In this document: piece after piece, positions 48,200 through 60,520 of the stretch
How positions within the stretch are numbered: position 1 is the stretch's first letter
Layout: the number at the start of each line of letters is the position of its first letter
Assembly (NCBI RefSeq): GCF_015706575.1
Contig: NW_024037058.1
Coordinates: forward strand, 13,971,547-14,035,546
Length of the DNA stretch: 64,000 nucleotides
Direction of reading: 5' to 3'
From: Patiria miniata
Lineage: Eukaryota > Echinodermata > Asteroidea > Valvatida > Asterinidae
The notes under the pieces: generated by a model
Told to the model about the DNA's origin: nothing
The model's input: only the letters and a program-made list of their open reading frames with translations
The model's database searches: none
Position numbers and translations under genes: made by a program

Positions 48200-48704
48200 C
48201 AGGGTGAGTAAAAAGAAAACCCGAAACCCAAATGTCGGGACTATTGTTTTAGTGAAGTTCTGCATGTAGCACTTTCAAAATCTAGCATATAAAAGCCCAA
48301 CTAATAAGCTTTCTTTTAGTACAAGAATCATTCCAATAACTTATGTACTTTTCAAGTTACGGAATTTCAAACACAACCACCGTTTTAAAATTCTGTCCAC
48401 GGATCACAAAAAAGTGTGCGTTCTTTCAGCGAAACGAAAACAATTCACAGACATCCCTATGAATTGTTTTCGTTTTACTGAAAGAAACTCAACTGTTTTG
48501 TGATCCGTGGACAGAACCTTAAAACAGTGGTTGTGTTTTAAATTCCGTTACTTGAAAAGTGCATAAGAGATTTGAATGATTCTTGTACTAAAAGAAAGCT
48601 TATGAATTGGCTTACATGTCCTAGATTTTAAAGTGCTACATACAGAACCTCACTAAAACAATGGTCCCGACATTTGGGTTTCGGGTTTTTCTTACTCACC
48701 CAGT
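48200..48704. mobile_element. Foldback mariner-type MITE, copy 2 (complete)
   Basis: Begins CAGGGTGAGTAAAAAG after TA and ends CTTACTCACCCAG before TGTA; the arms are about 230 bases each and nearly complementary, with a centre around the CGTTTTACTGAAAGAA stretch. TA flanks and CAGGGTG ends are typical of Tc1/mariner derivatives. Confidence 0.85.
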
Positions 48705-48813
48705 GTACAAAAATGCGGATACACATTGTGAAGTGCCTTACGAAGGGGCGATGTCGTCGGGGAGTATGCTTTGATCATCATCAGAAAAAAAAACATATCA
48801 GAGTTAATTACTT

Positions 48814-49179
48814 TCAAATCGTGTATCGGCAAACTGCTCCCGAGTTATACTCCGCCATGCAGAGACCTGAAATCAATGCAAAGACATGGGAGAACGTCTT
48901 CTCCCTCCTCTTGGTATCTCTTCCATTCTCAAGAAGGTAAGCTAAGACGATGCTGCGAGCAATTTGGTGTTTCACGCTAGGAGTGTCAGCAACGGCCCGA
49001 TAGTTGCGTTGATCTTCTTCGAAGGCATCTATGATACGACCTCTGTCCGCGCTTGAAACCTTATTGTATCGACCTCTTTGAAGCCATCCATTCGGCAGCC
49101 ATCTCTTTCTCCGGCGGCCGAGTCTCAACAAAGAGTGACAAGACAACTCAGAAATAACCCGAAATTTATAGGCCTGCAT
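48814..49179 (-). pseudogene. Transposase N-terminal helix-turn-helix fragment (IS630/Tc1-like)
   Basis: Reads GRYNKVSSADRGRIIDAFEE, then DQRNYRAVADT, SVKHQIARSIVLAYLLENGR: the pattern of the HTH domain at the start of Tc1/mariner-IS630 transposases (SxxDRxRIxxAFExGxDYRxxAxxLxVxxxTARSIVxxYLExGR). The following residues do not match a DDE domain and no catalytic part is visible nearby, so it is a remnant. The part before the HTH is also present in copy 1 (45478-45650). Confidence 0.6.
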
Positions 49180-49913
49180 GGGCTAGAGAATACACGAGCA
49201 GAATTTAAGTGACCAAAACGTGAAAGTTTATGACAAAAAAACAAATAGCTTTTTCAATTCAACGCCGATTGCTACACGAGACGAATTTCGCAAATTTAGG
49301 ACCAACTGGTATACTAACAATTTGATTTATACTGAACCTTACATGAAGTCTAGTTGTGGCCTTTTGAAATTCAAATTGAGAAATGAGCTTGGCGATGTTC
49401 AGGGACGAAATTAATTGATTATTAAGTATCGATATCCCTATTCGTGTGATATAAGTGTTAAAATAACCGGAAAAACCTACGCATGTGTTTGACTGGCAAC
49501 TATAAAAAAAAAAAAAATTCACGTAATTTGCATACTCTTTTCACAAGTTACTTTTATTTCAATATAAATACCACAAAGTGTAACTGTCCACCACTGATGA
49601 TTTTCCAATGCGCTTTGATTTGTACCCTTCTAAACACTAAATGAACGAAAATAATTTGCAGAGGAAAATAGACAAAACATCATATTTCATAAACAAAACA
49701 CAAAATCTGAATAACGTTTTAGTCCTGACTCAAATGAAATCTCATTTGCATGTGATTGCCTTTGCGTAATCTCTGGTTCAAGCTTCAAGGCATGTAGAAT
49801 TCCACGGAATGCTGTAAATCTTGATTATACCATGTATTATTAATACGTGCTTGATTGGTGTATCACATTTAAGTGCTTTTAAAGGGGGTTCATTAATGTC
49901 GGTTACTTTCTTT

Positions 49914-52078
49914 TTGACTCACACTGAATTGTAGTCCACGACATTTTGAATGCCCAAGGGATGTAAATAAACTATATAACAACATACATGTACCCCCCAA
50001 AACAGTTTGATTATCCCATGGTGTTATTAGCATTTAGTTATTTACCATTCTTTTTCAAAGTTTGGTCACCCTTTTTAGCCACTGGGTCGAGAATATTCGT
50101 CCTTAAAAGATCATATTCTCCTGATGGGCTTTTGCGGAATGGCAGCATTTAGAGATCAAATTCGTTATTTTATTAATCAATGTAAAACTGGTATAAAGTG
50201 AATTAGTCTAGTGTGTTCTAAAGCAAATTCTTTGTGTTCCAAAGCACAATTTGACACTCTCACTCGCATGATTTCTCGGCCAAAAGCAGAATTTTATACT
50301 AAACTCAAAGAAGAGTTACCAAAAAAGTAAAAATACGAAGATCAAAGATACAGGATTATTATATAAAGAAAAGAAAAGAAAAGGTCTTACAATGACAACA
50401 GGACATTTTGTCACAAGCAACGAATCAATAAACCAAAAACTCCCCGTGAAATAACCCTAAAATGTTGAGTTTACAAAGAATGCAAAATCAAAAGAAAGTA
50501 CACATTTATGAAGAAATAATGAAAGAAAAAGTAAAGACTTATTCTAGGTTTTCCTGGCTATTTTAAAAGATTTTTCATTCAAATTCACCAACTCTATTAT
50601 TCAGTTTCGTCAACGAAAAATATCACACGCTAGTTTTTAACAAAATCAATTTATCATTTACCATTCAATTTTAAAGTTTGGTCACCCTCTTTAGTCACCG
50701 GGTCGAGAATATTCGTCATTACACATCAAATTCGTCTAAGAGGTTGCCGAACGGCAGCACTCAGAAATCGAATTCGTCTTATATAAATGAATTAGACGAA
50801 TTTAATTTCTGAATAACAAGGTTTGGCGTAGACGAGACGAAATCGAATACTCCGGGACGAAAACGTGTGCTCATTGTTTGAACTGGCTTGTACTGAATTT
50901 GAAATTGTCTGACAAAAGACGGAATTAAACATTGGAAGTGCACTTAATCGTTAAAATAGCCAGGAAAACCTATTGGTAATAAATATGGAATCGGTTTGTC
51001 TCAGGACGTACGTACGCGAGAAAGACTACCCTGTCTATTTAGGTAGGGTTTGTCAGGATATGCAGCCGCCATAAAATGGTTTCCAAAATGTATTCAAGCT
51101 GTTCGACCAGTAGGCCTACCATTGCATGAGCTCGCTATAGGCCCGGGGCAGAGACATCATCACTGGATCATTCATTTCAACAACTCGGTATATCACTGTG
51201 GCACAAATATGCTGGTTACTATATGGAGCGATATTTTCTTTCCATCATTTTGCTCACTGTTCCCACCATTTTTTTTTTTTTTTTTGGCAACCGCGTTTTC
51301 ACGCTTGTCGGCCAATATTAATGTGTTTACACCATTATACCAAACTCTACGGATGACACTAAACGTGTAATACCGTTTTCTTTATTGCTGATAGCTGTCA
51401 CCGCACAATACGAAAGTAGCAGCGTCAGGTTGCGAGGCAATTGTGCTGTTATCAAATTTGTCAACGTTTACGTGTATCAGTTTCGTATGTATGGTCTTTA
51501 TCTAGCCCAGGTGGACTCCTTTATTTCCCTACGTTACGAAGGGAATGCAATAAAGACGTCGTCCAACCTGGGCTAGGTCTTTATCTTGCCACTGGTGCTT
51601 CATTAAAATGGTTCACAAAAAGTTAATCAGAGGTGTTGAATGCCGAAACGAACGCTTCAGATCATGCTTTTCATGCGCATATAGGCGTAAAATTGCCGAC
51701 AAAAGCACGATCGATTGTCATACTGGCAATTTTCCCCTCAATAGACGGAACGCTCAGCCTGAGGGGTTTGTAGAAAATGAAGAGTTCCACGGCCAGCCCT
51801 AGACCTGACTCAGTTTGAACGTCTGAGCATGTAGCTGTAATGGGCTGTAATGTTTAAGGGATATATTATGGACCGAAAACACAAAGCCTAAATAGCTGTT
51901 ATCAAGCAACATCTTCTATAAATGAAAAAAAAAACCAAATAATAAGGCTTTTTCTGGAAGTTGTTTGGAGAGGTTGCAGTGGTGGAAGTTATGCACAGTG
52001 GTCGTGGATAGCTTAAAATGAAGGGTAGCAATAATCAGAGTAACAATTCAAAATATGCCTTTACAAACGACAAAATTA
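49914..52078. repeat. Intergenic with local duplications
   Basis: AGTTTGGTCACCC...TCGAGAATATTCGTC occurs at about 50055-50105 and about 50675-50720 within related 130-base segments. TAGCCCAGGTGGAC / TCCAACCTGGGCTA (51499-51576) is a small MITE-like hairpin. GTAGAAAATGAAGAGTTCCA occurs at 51770 and 52127 within 75-base copies. No gene seen. Confidence 0.55.
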
Positions 52079-52122
52079 GTATACATGAATCTGATCTTTA
52101 TAAATATCAGATTCATGTATAC
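52079..52122. repeat. Hairpin with 17-base perfect stem
   Basis: GTATACATGAATCTGAT, a 10-base loop, then ATCAGATTCATGTATAC. Confidence 0.92.
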
Positions 52123-52488
52123 ATTTCGTAGAAAATGAAGAGTTCCAGCCCTAGACCTGCATGTAGCATGGTCTGAGCATGTGGCTGTATTGCTGTGATG
52201 AGGGTCGGCAATGATATGGTAGCTTAACATGGGGAGTTTGCAAGCAAACTCTTTACAAACGTTTGCAAATGTAAAAAAAAATCGTTTCCTACTTTCAAAT
52301 TGGTAACTATATTAAATTACCAGCAATATCTCGGGTGACGTTAGTGGGGGAGGGGACAAAAACACAAGACTACATCTAAAACGAACTCTTTTCTACAAAA
52401 CAAAAACACACACTACACAGAAGGACAAACAAACCCCTTTTATAGAAAAAGTCAGCTGCAAACTTAATAATATAGCTAAGACTGCTTA

Positions 52489-52858
52489 GGCCGTAAAAAA
52501 AGTATCCGGTTTCTGGTATGGAGCTTGCCCAAAAAGTGGTGCGGCGACGCGGCTTTTTTTTTTTTTTTACCTGACTTTTTTGCTTCAAATGTCGGCTGAT
52601 GACTGCAAATGGTGCCCGACAAAACTTAGTGCAAAATGTACGGGAGTCCAGTGAGTCCACATAAAGCTTATTCTCGATCATACCCCCATCTAAAAACACG
52701 TTAAAACTGTGCTGCAGCAGAATTCCAGTCAAACCAGTGAGTTTGGCGCTTTTGAGACATCATCTTTTATTGAAAAAAAAACTTTTTCATTTTGCCGACG
52801 CGCAGGGCTACGGCGACGCGCGGGCATACCAGAAACCGGAGACTTTTTTTTTTTGGCC
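52489..52858. mobile_element. PIF/Harbinger-type MITE, subfamily 1, complete, TTA target duplication
   Basis: Left GTATCCGGTTTCTGGTATGG, right CATACCAGAAACCGGAGACT followed by a T-run and GGCC; TTA at 52486-52488 and 52859-52861. 370 bases; reference copy for those at 19177 and 21569. Confidence 0.9.
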
Positions 52859-53329
52859 TTAGAATGTCTTGACCCATTTTTCACTAGTTAAAACTTTGCT
52901 TCACAACCACACACTTTTCCGACCAAAGCGCCCTCCACTTTGATGACTAAGAGCTTCTATCAGCTCTTTAGATGAAAAAAAAAACACCATTGTATGCTGT
53001 TGGGCGCTTCGGAACGATTCAGGGGCTACACCCGTGTTAGATCAATAGTGTTGCTCAGCAACAACTGCAGGTGTGAAAGTGACCAGAGCTAAGCTAATGC
53101 ATAAACATGACCTGATCCAAAATGTAACAAAACAACCAACTTTGCCGCGCATGAAACAAGGCAAATATTTCATTAGTCTAAAATTACATCTGTCCGTGGT
53201 GGTTTTTGTTAGCTGTTCCCAATTTTCAATTGGGACCACCTTTTGTTTTCGTTATTATTTTTAGCTGGTCTTAAAACAGCTTTTGTTTTAAAGTTTTTAG
53301 CTGTTCCCAATTTACAGTTTTTGGGTTGA

Positions 53330-53690
53330 CACTTTGTATGTACATAGTATGTAGGGATGTGTTATAGATGAAAATATAGGTGACGTCATGATGACAGATA
53401 CGAATTTTTGAGTTTATGACGATATATCTTACACCCAACATGCTAAATTCAACGTTCTTATTGTAAAATAGGATTTCTACGTCGTAGATATTGCAAAAGT
53501 ATGTTACAAGGTTGTGACATTATGACGACGTCATTGAAATATGATTTTTTAAAACACGTCGGAGGGTAGGTCCGATCGTCAGGAAACTTGGTGGGTTGGC
53601 AAATAATGTTACTAAAATGCAAAAATCGCAATGACGACACGATGACGTCATCACCTGATTTTTAACAATATTTCTAACATTTTTTTTATT
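53330..53690 (-). repeat. Outlying copy of the CRE-palindrome array, inverted
   Basis: TGACGTCA at 53381 and 53643. Read on the minus strand, ATTTTCATCTATAACACATCC follows the octamer as in the intron-6 array. About two degenerate units. Confidence 0.65.
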
Positions 53691-54310
53691 TTGTTTCTAC
53701 TATCGAATTTGTCATAAAATTCTCTTTGAATTTTGATAGCACGTGAAATTATGGATCATTTACATGACTACATGTCCACAAAAAGCATAAACTCACAAGA
53801 GCATGAAGCAACATTCAAAGCTGAATGTATTACATTATTATTACTATATGCAGCATATTGTTCTAATGTAATGTGACGTGAATATTTAATGAGGCAATTT
53901 TGTGGCCGCCATACCTCAACAATACACTAGGTATCATACCACCTTTTTGCAAAGTGCATTATATTGGCCTGAAGATTTGCCTGCTTAAGTATCAGGGTAA
54001 CGTGACCTTTGCTTCCGGGTATAACCGGCCAGAAGTGCATCAAAGATTTTATATTTAATTTTAAGATTGCATTAGGTGACTTTTGTTGATAATTCATGTT
54101 ATATTTTGTATTATCCATTATAGACAATCAAAACTCCTTTCAAAGAGCGCCCAGATTAGTCCATGCCAGTGTTTGGCCAGTACGCAGACATACAACAACG
54201 TGTGTTGCTGTGCTTCAGATGAACTCCAGTGGTTTGCTTACACCGACAGTAACACGGAGGTTCGGTAATTTAAAATGTTAATCAATTCTACTGTGAGTGG
54301 AATCTTTTTC

Positions 54311-54396
54311 AAAAAATGTGCAATGTGGTTACCATCATAAAAAATGTGCAGTGCGGTTACCATCATTAAAAAAATGCAGTGTGGTAACCATCGCCA
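54311..54396. repeat. 28-base minisatellite, three units
   Basis: AAAAAATGTGCAATGTGGTT ACCATCAT-type units at about 54311, 54339 and 54368. Confidence 0.88.
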
Positions 54397-54477
54397 TAAA
54401 AGACAGAACGATACTAGATGGCAGAAAAAAGGTGAGCAAAAGTGGTAATGGAGCGAGAGGATTACGTTCTTAAATAC

Positions 54478-54975
54478 ATGGTGAGTCAAAAATAGCGAAA
54501 CTCAAATGTCGGGAACATTGTTTTAGTGAAGTTCTGCATGTAGTACTTTCGAAATCTAGGATACAAACGCCCGATTCACAGGCTTTCTTTTAGTACAAGA
54601 ATCATTTAAATCACTCATGTACTTTTCAAGATACGGAATTTTAAACTCAACCCCCGTTTTAAAGTTCTGTCCACGGATCACAAGAAGGTTCTTTCAGCAA
54701 ATTGAAAACAAATCACATAGGGATGTGTGTGAATTGTTTTCGTTTTGCTGAAAGAACGCACACCTTTTTTGTGATCCTTGGACAGACCTTAAAACAGTGG
54801 TTGTGCTTAAAATTCCGTAACTTAAAAAGTACATGAGTGATTTGTATGATTCTTATACTAAAAGAAAGCTTTTTAATTGGGCTTTCATACCCTAGATTTT
54901 TAAAGTGCTACATACAGAACTTCACTAAAACAATAAGCCCGACATTTGGGTTTCGTGTTTTTTTTACTCACCCTG
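54478..54975. mobile_element. Foldback mariner-type MITE, copy 3 (complete)
   Basis: Left GGTGAGTCAAAAATAGCG, right TTTTTACTCACCCTG then TA; long complementary arms around GTGTGAATTGTTTTCG. Confidence 0.82.
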
Positions 54976-54979
54976 TACA

Positions 54980-57530
54980 GTTATACAGAAAATGTACAAT
55001 GCGTATAATTTTTTTTTTTTACAAATTCTTATTCAGTACACTTGTACAAAAGAATCTGCAGTCCGGGATTGTCAGGAATATTTCTAAATAATTCTTTGTT
55101 TTTGACTCAAAACTGTGGCTCATCCACAAAGAAGTGGTTTCTCCTTGCATATTCTCGTATAATATCGACAATATGGCGAGATGCCAAATTTACATTTTAC
55201 TTGAAGCATACATATACATTATATATAATCATGACGCTCATAAATTTCTGATTTATTCTGGCCATTTTAACGGGATATTGAATATCCAAAGAAAATAAAT
55301 TACTCTTATCATTATGGAAAATACGACAAAACAGTCATTGTGTGCGCCACCATGGTGTTCCACAATTAAATACACTGGATATTTATTTCCAGGTTTTAAT
55401 TTAAAAAAAAAAAATACTTCGTAAATATTTACTTTGAATTCAGATTGAAAAAGAATACATGTATTCCCAAACTATTTGAATAAGGCACAGGAATTATTAG
55501 TTGTAATTTTTATATTCAGGGTACCCATACTCTCAATTCTGTGAAAGTGCTTGAATTGTTAATATTTATATGAGATATTTGTAGAAACAAAGTTCAGAAA
55601 ACTAATAAGAATAATAAGAAACCGACTGCTTACAATAATGGTACTAGAATGCATTGCTCATCTTAAACTTTGATTGCAGGGTCCTGATGACCATATCCGT
55701 TCATCAGGTCCAACTTATGGAATTTGCGTCGGGTGATGTAAATCAATATAAGCTTCTGCCATTAGCTTTTCCCCAAGGCAAAGAATATGTTTACTTTCAT
55801 TGACAAACACAAACCAATTAGAGAGTGGCCCTGGCACTGAAGCTGCTGGGAACTCATCCAAAACAGACAAGTTGCGTTTCCAATAAATACTACCTTTTGC
55901 AAATATTTTCTTTGGAGCGAGGAGACGATTCAAAGTATAATTGGGCACTGATGTTTTCGGAAAGGGAGTTCCCATGTGAATGAATACACATCCTTAATCC
56001 GTGGGTCGAAATATTGAATATTTTCAAGTGCGAAATGTACCCCACACAATGATGCAATGACGCGAATCGTACCAAGAAATTTAAACAAACAAATACAAGG
56101 CGTAATGTGATCCGTTTACAATAAATTCGGACATGAAGAAAAAGGTTAAGCCTTCTTTAACGTAACTGCATTAAGGCACATAGGAAAATAGACATCTCAA
56201 TAGTATGAGTCGTCTGTGGGGGCTACACGAAAAAGGGATAGAAAAAGGACGAGAAAGTAGAAAGGTACCGTAAGAATTGACGTTATATGCTTGAACTTGG
56301 ACAGATCATGGGCTAATCAACGGGAAAACAGAATATTTGGTATAGGAGTTCCAGATTGAGGTAGTGCGCGGATAAAAAATGGATAAAATACCTCATAGAA
56401 TTGCTTTAGGTACACTGATTGTAAAGACCAATCCCCGCGAGTTGCCCACTTTTTGTGATAATTAACTGGGGCGACTTTCCGCCATTACTCGCTCCTAAGC
56501 GCACACTGTGATGGGCGTTCAGGCATGGATGCGGCCCACTAATGGCTTCCATATTACGCAACCGTTTACGTCACCCTAATTTCACAATCTAAATGGTGTA
56601 TGCGAACGGTTTGAAAAGAGTGTAGTGCGCCCAATTAAGGGACGGTTCGGAGGTACAACCACAGAAAGTACCGTGGAGCACCGTCCATGAATACTTGGGT
56701 CGGGAGTCCAAAAAAAGGGTCGGTCGGAAATGAGAAACAAAAAACAACATAGGGATGCCCTAATGAAAATCTAGTAACGGCAAATTCCTCTTTACACCCG
56801 TTTATGAATGGCGTTTCAGTGTCGCGCCAAAGCAGAATCGATTATTCGTAAGATTTGAATTGACTTCGACGTTTGACAGGTAGGGTAGGCCCTATAAAAT
56901 GGTTCGGCTACATAATATGCACTCAAGTAGAAGTATCGACTATTCCTTCATCATAATTTTTGGTTTGGCGCAACACTGGAACACCAATCTAAAACGGAAA
57001 TAAAATTGGGGTTTTTTTTGGGGGGGTGCCTTGTAGATCAAGTTCTGTTTACAACATTGAATTAATAAGGGGAAATCAAAGAATTTGGGGCAATCAATAA
57101 CAAGCAGACACAAATTTGCTTGGCATTGCATTTTAAAAGGGTAATGTTGGCCTTTCATTAAAGGGTTGCTGCAATGAAATTGTTTGTGTATATCGATTAA
57201 ATAAAGTTTTTGAAACACAACTGTGTGGTTTTTGTTTGTTTTTTATTCGAGTACGTATAATTTAAAATATTTTTTGTAATTCCAATTCCAGTACCTTATA
57301 GATTTAATGCATATTACGAAATGTGTTTTCTTCCCTTCAATTAAGATGCAATACAAAACAAAGTACGACCTTGTGTTTGGCATTGTGGCGGCTTCGGTCC
57401 AAACCAAGAAAGTCAAAGAAGTGATAGTGTTGTTTTGTTGGGGTTTTTTTCAAGGCCTGGAACTCCCGTGGATTAAGCTAGCCAGGATTAAAAAAATAAA
57501 TGAAACTTACATAACCGTACAACAATGTAC
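54980..57530. other. Intergenic, featureless apart from one unassigned frame
   Basis: No gene recognised; see the 86-residue frame at 55715-55975. Confidence 0.4.
55715..55975 (-). other. Unassigned 86-residue open frame
   Basis: Starts in good context (CACATGG) and has a protein-like, non-repetitive composition (for example NWFVFVNESKHILCLGEKL). No family recognised, no neighbouring exon with fitting splice sites found. It may be a fragment of an old mobile-element protein or chance. Confidence 0.2.
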
Positions 57531-57531
57531 A

Positions 57532-58540
57532 GGGTGTAGCAAAAAAAGGGAATGGGTAAAAGTCACTGACAGTTACTGACACCATGTCGGTAGGAAACAT
57601 TGTTTATCAGCTTGCTTTACATTATTGTATTACTTGCGTCCCTGTGCTTTGTACAGGATAGAGCACGACCGGACCGATACAAAAGACCAGGTAAAAGCTT
57701 TATGTTGCCAAAAGATATTAAGCAGATTAAGTTATGAGATAAGTTGTACAATCAATACGAAAGCCCTGCGGTGCGTGTTGAAATGACAGTCAGTTGGCCA
57801 TGTTGAGTGTCGTGTCTACGAAAAATAGAATTAATGTTGTTTTAATAAAGTATATTTACAGGCAATTTCACATGCGCCGTACCATGCTAAAATGCATTCA
57901 AAACAAAGACTGGGCATCAGCTAAAACCTGCTTTCGCACAGTTAACCGTACGCCCAACGATGTCTTTGAATTTCAAATCATGAATTAAAATACATTTGAA
58001 GCAACAGCCACCATTGAATGCACTGTAATGCATTTCCAACATGTCAACGTCATTTGCAAACGTACAACGAAGTTCATAGTTTTACCACGTAGACACCTTT
58101 TATTGGATTATCTCTTTTTGTTCTCTCTTGTTTTCAATATATATATATATACATCCGGCCTCTGCTCACAGAGCGAATATGATTAATTTCAACCGCAAAA
58201 AGGGTTTCAGTGCAATTCCGGACGACAATCTACGTCACGGAAAATAAACCCCGAACACAGAAAACTGCAGTTGCACTTAGTCATAGTCTTTTCATTAGTC
58301 CCGTCAGGCGCAGCTCTACCCCCCCCCCAAAAAAAACAATATCCATAAAGAAATGGCAGAAGCAAAATGCAGAAGTTGACATGACATGCAAATTGTCTAA
58401 CCCCCCCCCCCCCAACAAAATAATTGTGAGGAGAGCATTGGTACACTATTAGGTAACAAACTGATAGCAAGTTTAGAATTGCGTTTACGAGTTTACAACC
58501 CATTTGTTTTTTTTCATTTTTTTGTACTCACCCTGTACTG
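57532..58540. mobile_element. Possible Tc1/mariner-type MITE, about 1 kb
   Basis: TACAGGGTGTAGCAAAAAAA at 57532 and the reverse complement of the right end, CAGGGTGAGTACAAAAAAA (to about 58537), could be the two termini. Poly-C runs at 58319 and 58401 lie inside. The pairing is weak beyond 20 bases. Confidence 0.35.
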
Positions 58541-59468
58541 TGCGTGCTGTATCTAAAATGTGACACGCTTATTGCTCGTTTGGGGTGTATTTTGTGTAAT
58601 TCTAGGTGATTTAGCAGATTTACATTGAATCTAGCAGAATTGTGAAATGCCTCCAGCAGAAATTTGCGATTTTCATCCGGTCAACCTGATTTAGGCTCCC
58701 CTGTAAATTCAGTTTGCTTGGGTGAAGTAGTTGTATTTATTGGGTCGTTGGAAAGGGACTGCGTCTTGTGTGGGTGGCTGTTTGTTGCAAGCTTCTAAGA
58801 GATCAGACACACATAGGACAAGGTGAAAACCCACAGGAAATCAGCAGTATCCATTTAATCTCATTTCGATACAGAATGTTTGCAGAGTTCCGATACGCTT
58901 GCCTGCAAAGTGCTGACATAATCGAATTTATCAACCAATAAGTGTATGTTACATTCTGACACTGAAACGACAGATGCGAACGCCTACTGCATTGAAATTT
59001 GCATTCAAAGTGGTACTGAAAATGGATTATTTTTTAATCATTACAGCTTAAACTTATCTGCAGTGCCAAAACTACTAAAAAGAGTCAAATACTTGCTTCT
59101 TGTTCAAACGAAATCAGATTACAAAATAAAACTGTTTTTATAATAATAAAAATATTGTTTTGCGTACGCATAGTACTTTTGAATCACTTTTGTTTACATT
59201 AAGATAAGTACATAATTATGTTACTTTTGAAAAAGAAATACATGTAATATATTGGATAATCTTAATTCATATACTGTACAACATGCTTCTAAACATACAC
59301 ACAATTCTTTTTATTGTGATTTTGATTATCACATCTTACTTGAGTGAATTACATTAAAACTACATTTAGACATGACTTTTATAAAATCACTGTTTATAAA
59401 ACCTATAGCAAAATATGTCATTTCTTAAAGAAGTAAAAAAATCAGGGTTCCCTATTCGCATCAATATA
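58541..59468. other. Intergenic, featureless
   Basis: AT-rich; nothing recognised. Confidence 0.4.
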
Positions 59469-60192
59469 TACAGGGTGTATGAAAAAAAAGGTAATCCAAA
59501 AATCATGGGTTAATAATGTAAGAGTTTTTTATAAATGTAAAAAAAAAAAGATGTGTAAAATAAAATGATGTACATGTTGTTCATTAGCTATTCATTGATA
59601 TCTTAATATATATTCAGTCATGGATGACCAAGCACCCTTGATTTTAAAACAAAGGCCATCAAACCTCTGTTTCCCAGTTTACTGAATATACATGATGAAT
59701 TAAGCTGTCGGCACTGTCGCTGTTTACAGTCCGTTAAGCGTTAAGAGATGTTGTTACTCAAAATGGTGCATCATGCTGTCCATAACAAAGAATCTTTCCA
59801 AAAATTTTGTTTTTCATCACAAACTAGCAATCCAATTTCAAAATTCTTTAAAACAGCTTGCAATGGGCATAGCCAAAGCTATGCCAAGCTGGGCCAATGC
59901 CCAAGCTATGTTTTAAGTACATATTTACATTAGGTAGTTATTATTTTAATGAGTAAACAAATCTTTGAAATGATTGATTTAATCATGAAACATGATATTC
60001 CATTCATACTCATACACTTTTCAGATGTCTTTCTCCCTCCCTTATTCAAAACATAATCCACTGCAACTGCGCACTTTTTTTCGGACAGCTCAATTCACCA
60101 CTGAATCAGGCAAACTTTGAAAAGGTAGGTGGACAACATTATGTACCACTTTAAGCAACATCTGTCAGGGACCAACGCACTGTCCACAGCAA

Positions 60193-60488
60193 CAAGGGCA
60201 GATCCAGAACACAATGTTTTTGGGGGCCCAAAAAAAAAAATTGGGGGACCCCAAGAAGTGTTTGGGGACCCCGGAAAATTGTTGGATTCTAGATGGTCTG
60301 TGGTGTGATCTGAGGCAATTTCTGACCACTTTAACTAAATCTTTTTGAGGAAAAGCTGGCGGTGTACACAGCGCCTCCCTTTATTGCGGCTTCCCTTAAA
60401 AAAAATTTTTTTAATAAAAAAAGGCTTGGTTTTTTTTGGGGGGGGGGGGGCATGTCCCCCATTGCCCCCCCCCCCGGATCCGCCCTTG
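60193..60488. mobile_element. hAT-type MITE with 8-base target duplication
   Basis: CAAGGGCAGATCCAG ... GGATCCGCCCTTG, flanked on both sides by CACAGCAA (60185-60192, 60489-60496). Inside are G and C runs and the GGATTCTAGATGGTCTGTGG segment shared with 1475-1560. Nested in the element at 59471. Confidence 0.88.
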
Positions 60489-60520
60489 CACAGCAACAGC
60501 GAATTCATTCACCAGCTAAA

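Larger units (their letters stand above)
46480..49913. repeat. Transposon-derived duplication, copy 2 (A', middle and B')
   Basis: Longer version of the copy at 44528, with a middle part carrying a transposase-like fragment (minus strand, 48814-49179) and an inserted foldback MITE (48200-48704). No terminal inverted repeats recognised at the borders, so the element class is uncertain. Confidence 0.65.

Noticed and set aside
48674-48980. Two overlapping plus-strand frames
   Set aside because: They are antisense to the transposase helix-turn-helix remnant and have no resemblance to known proteins.
44528-49913. LTR-type element (paired long segments as terminal repeats)
   Set aside because: The repeated segments are not at both ends in the required order, no primer-binding or polypurine site or pol-like sequence is seen, and the only protein trace is a DNA-transposase helix-turn-helix.
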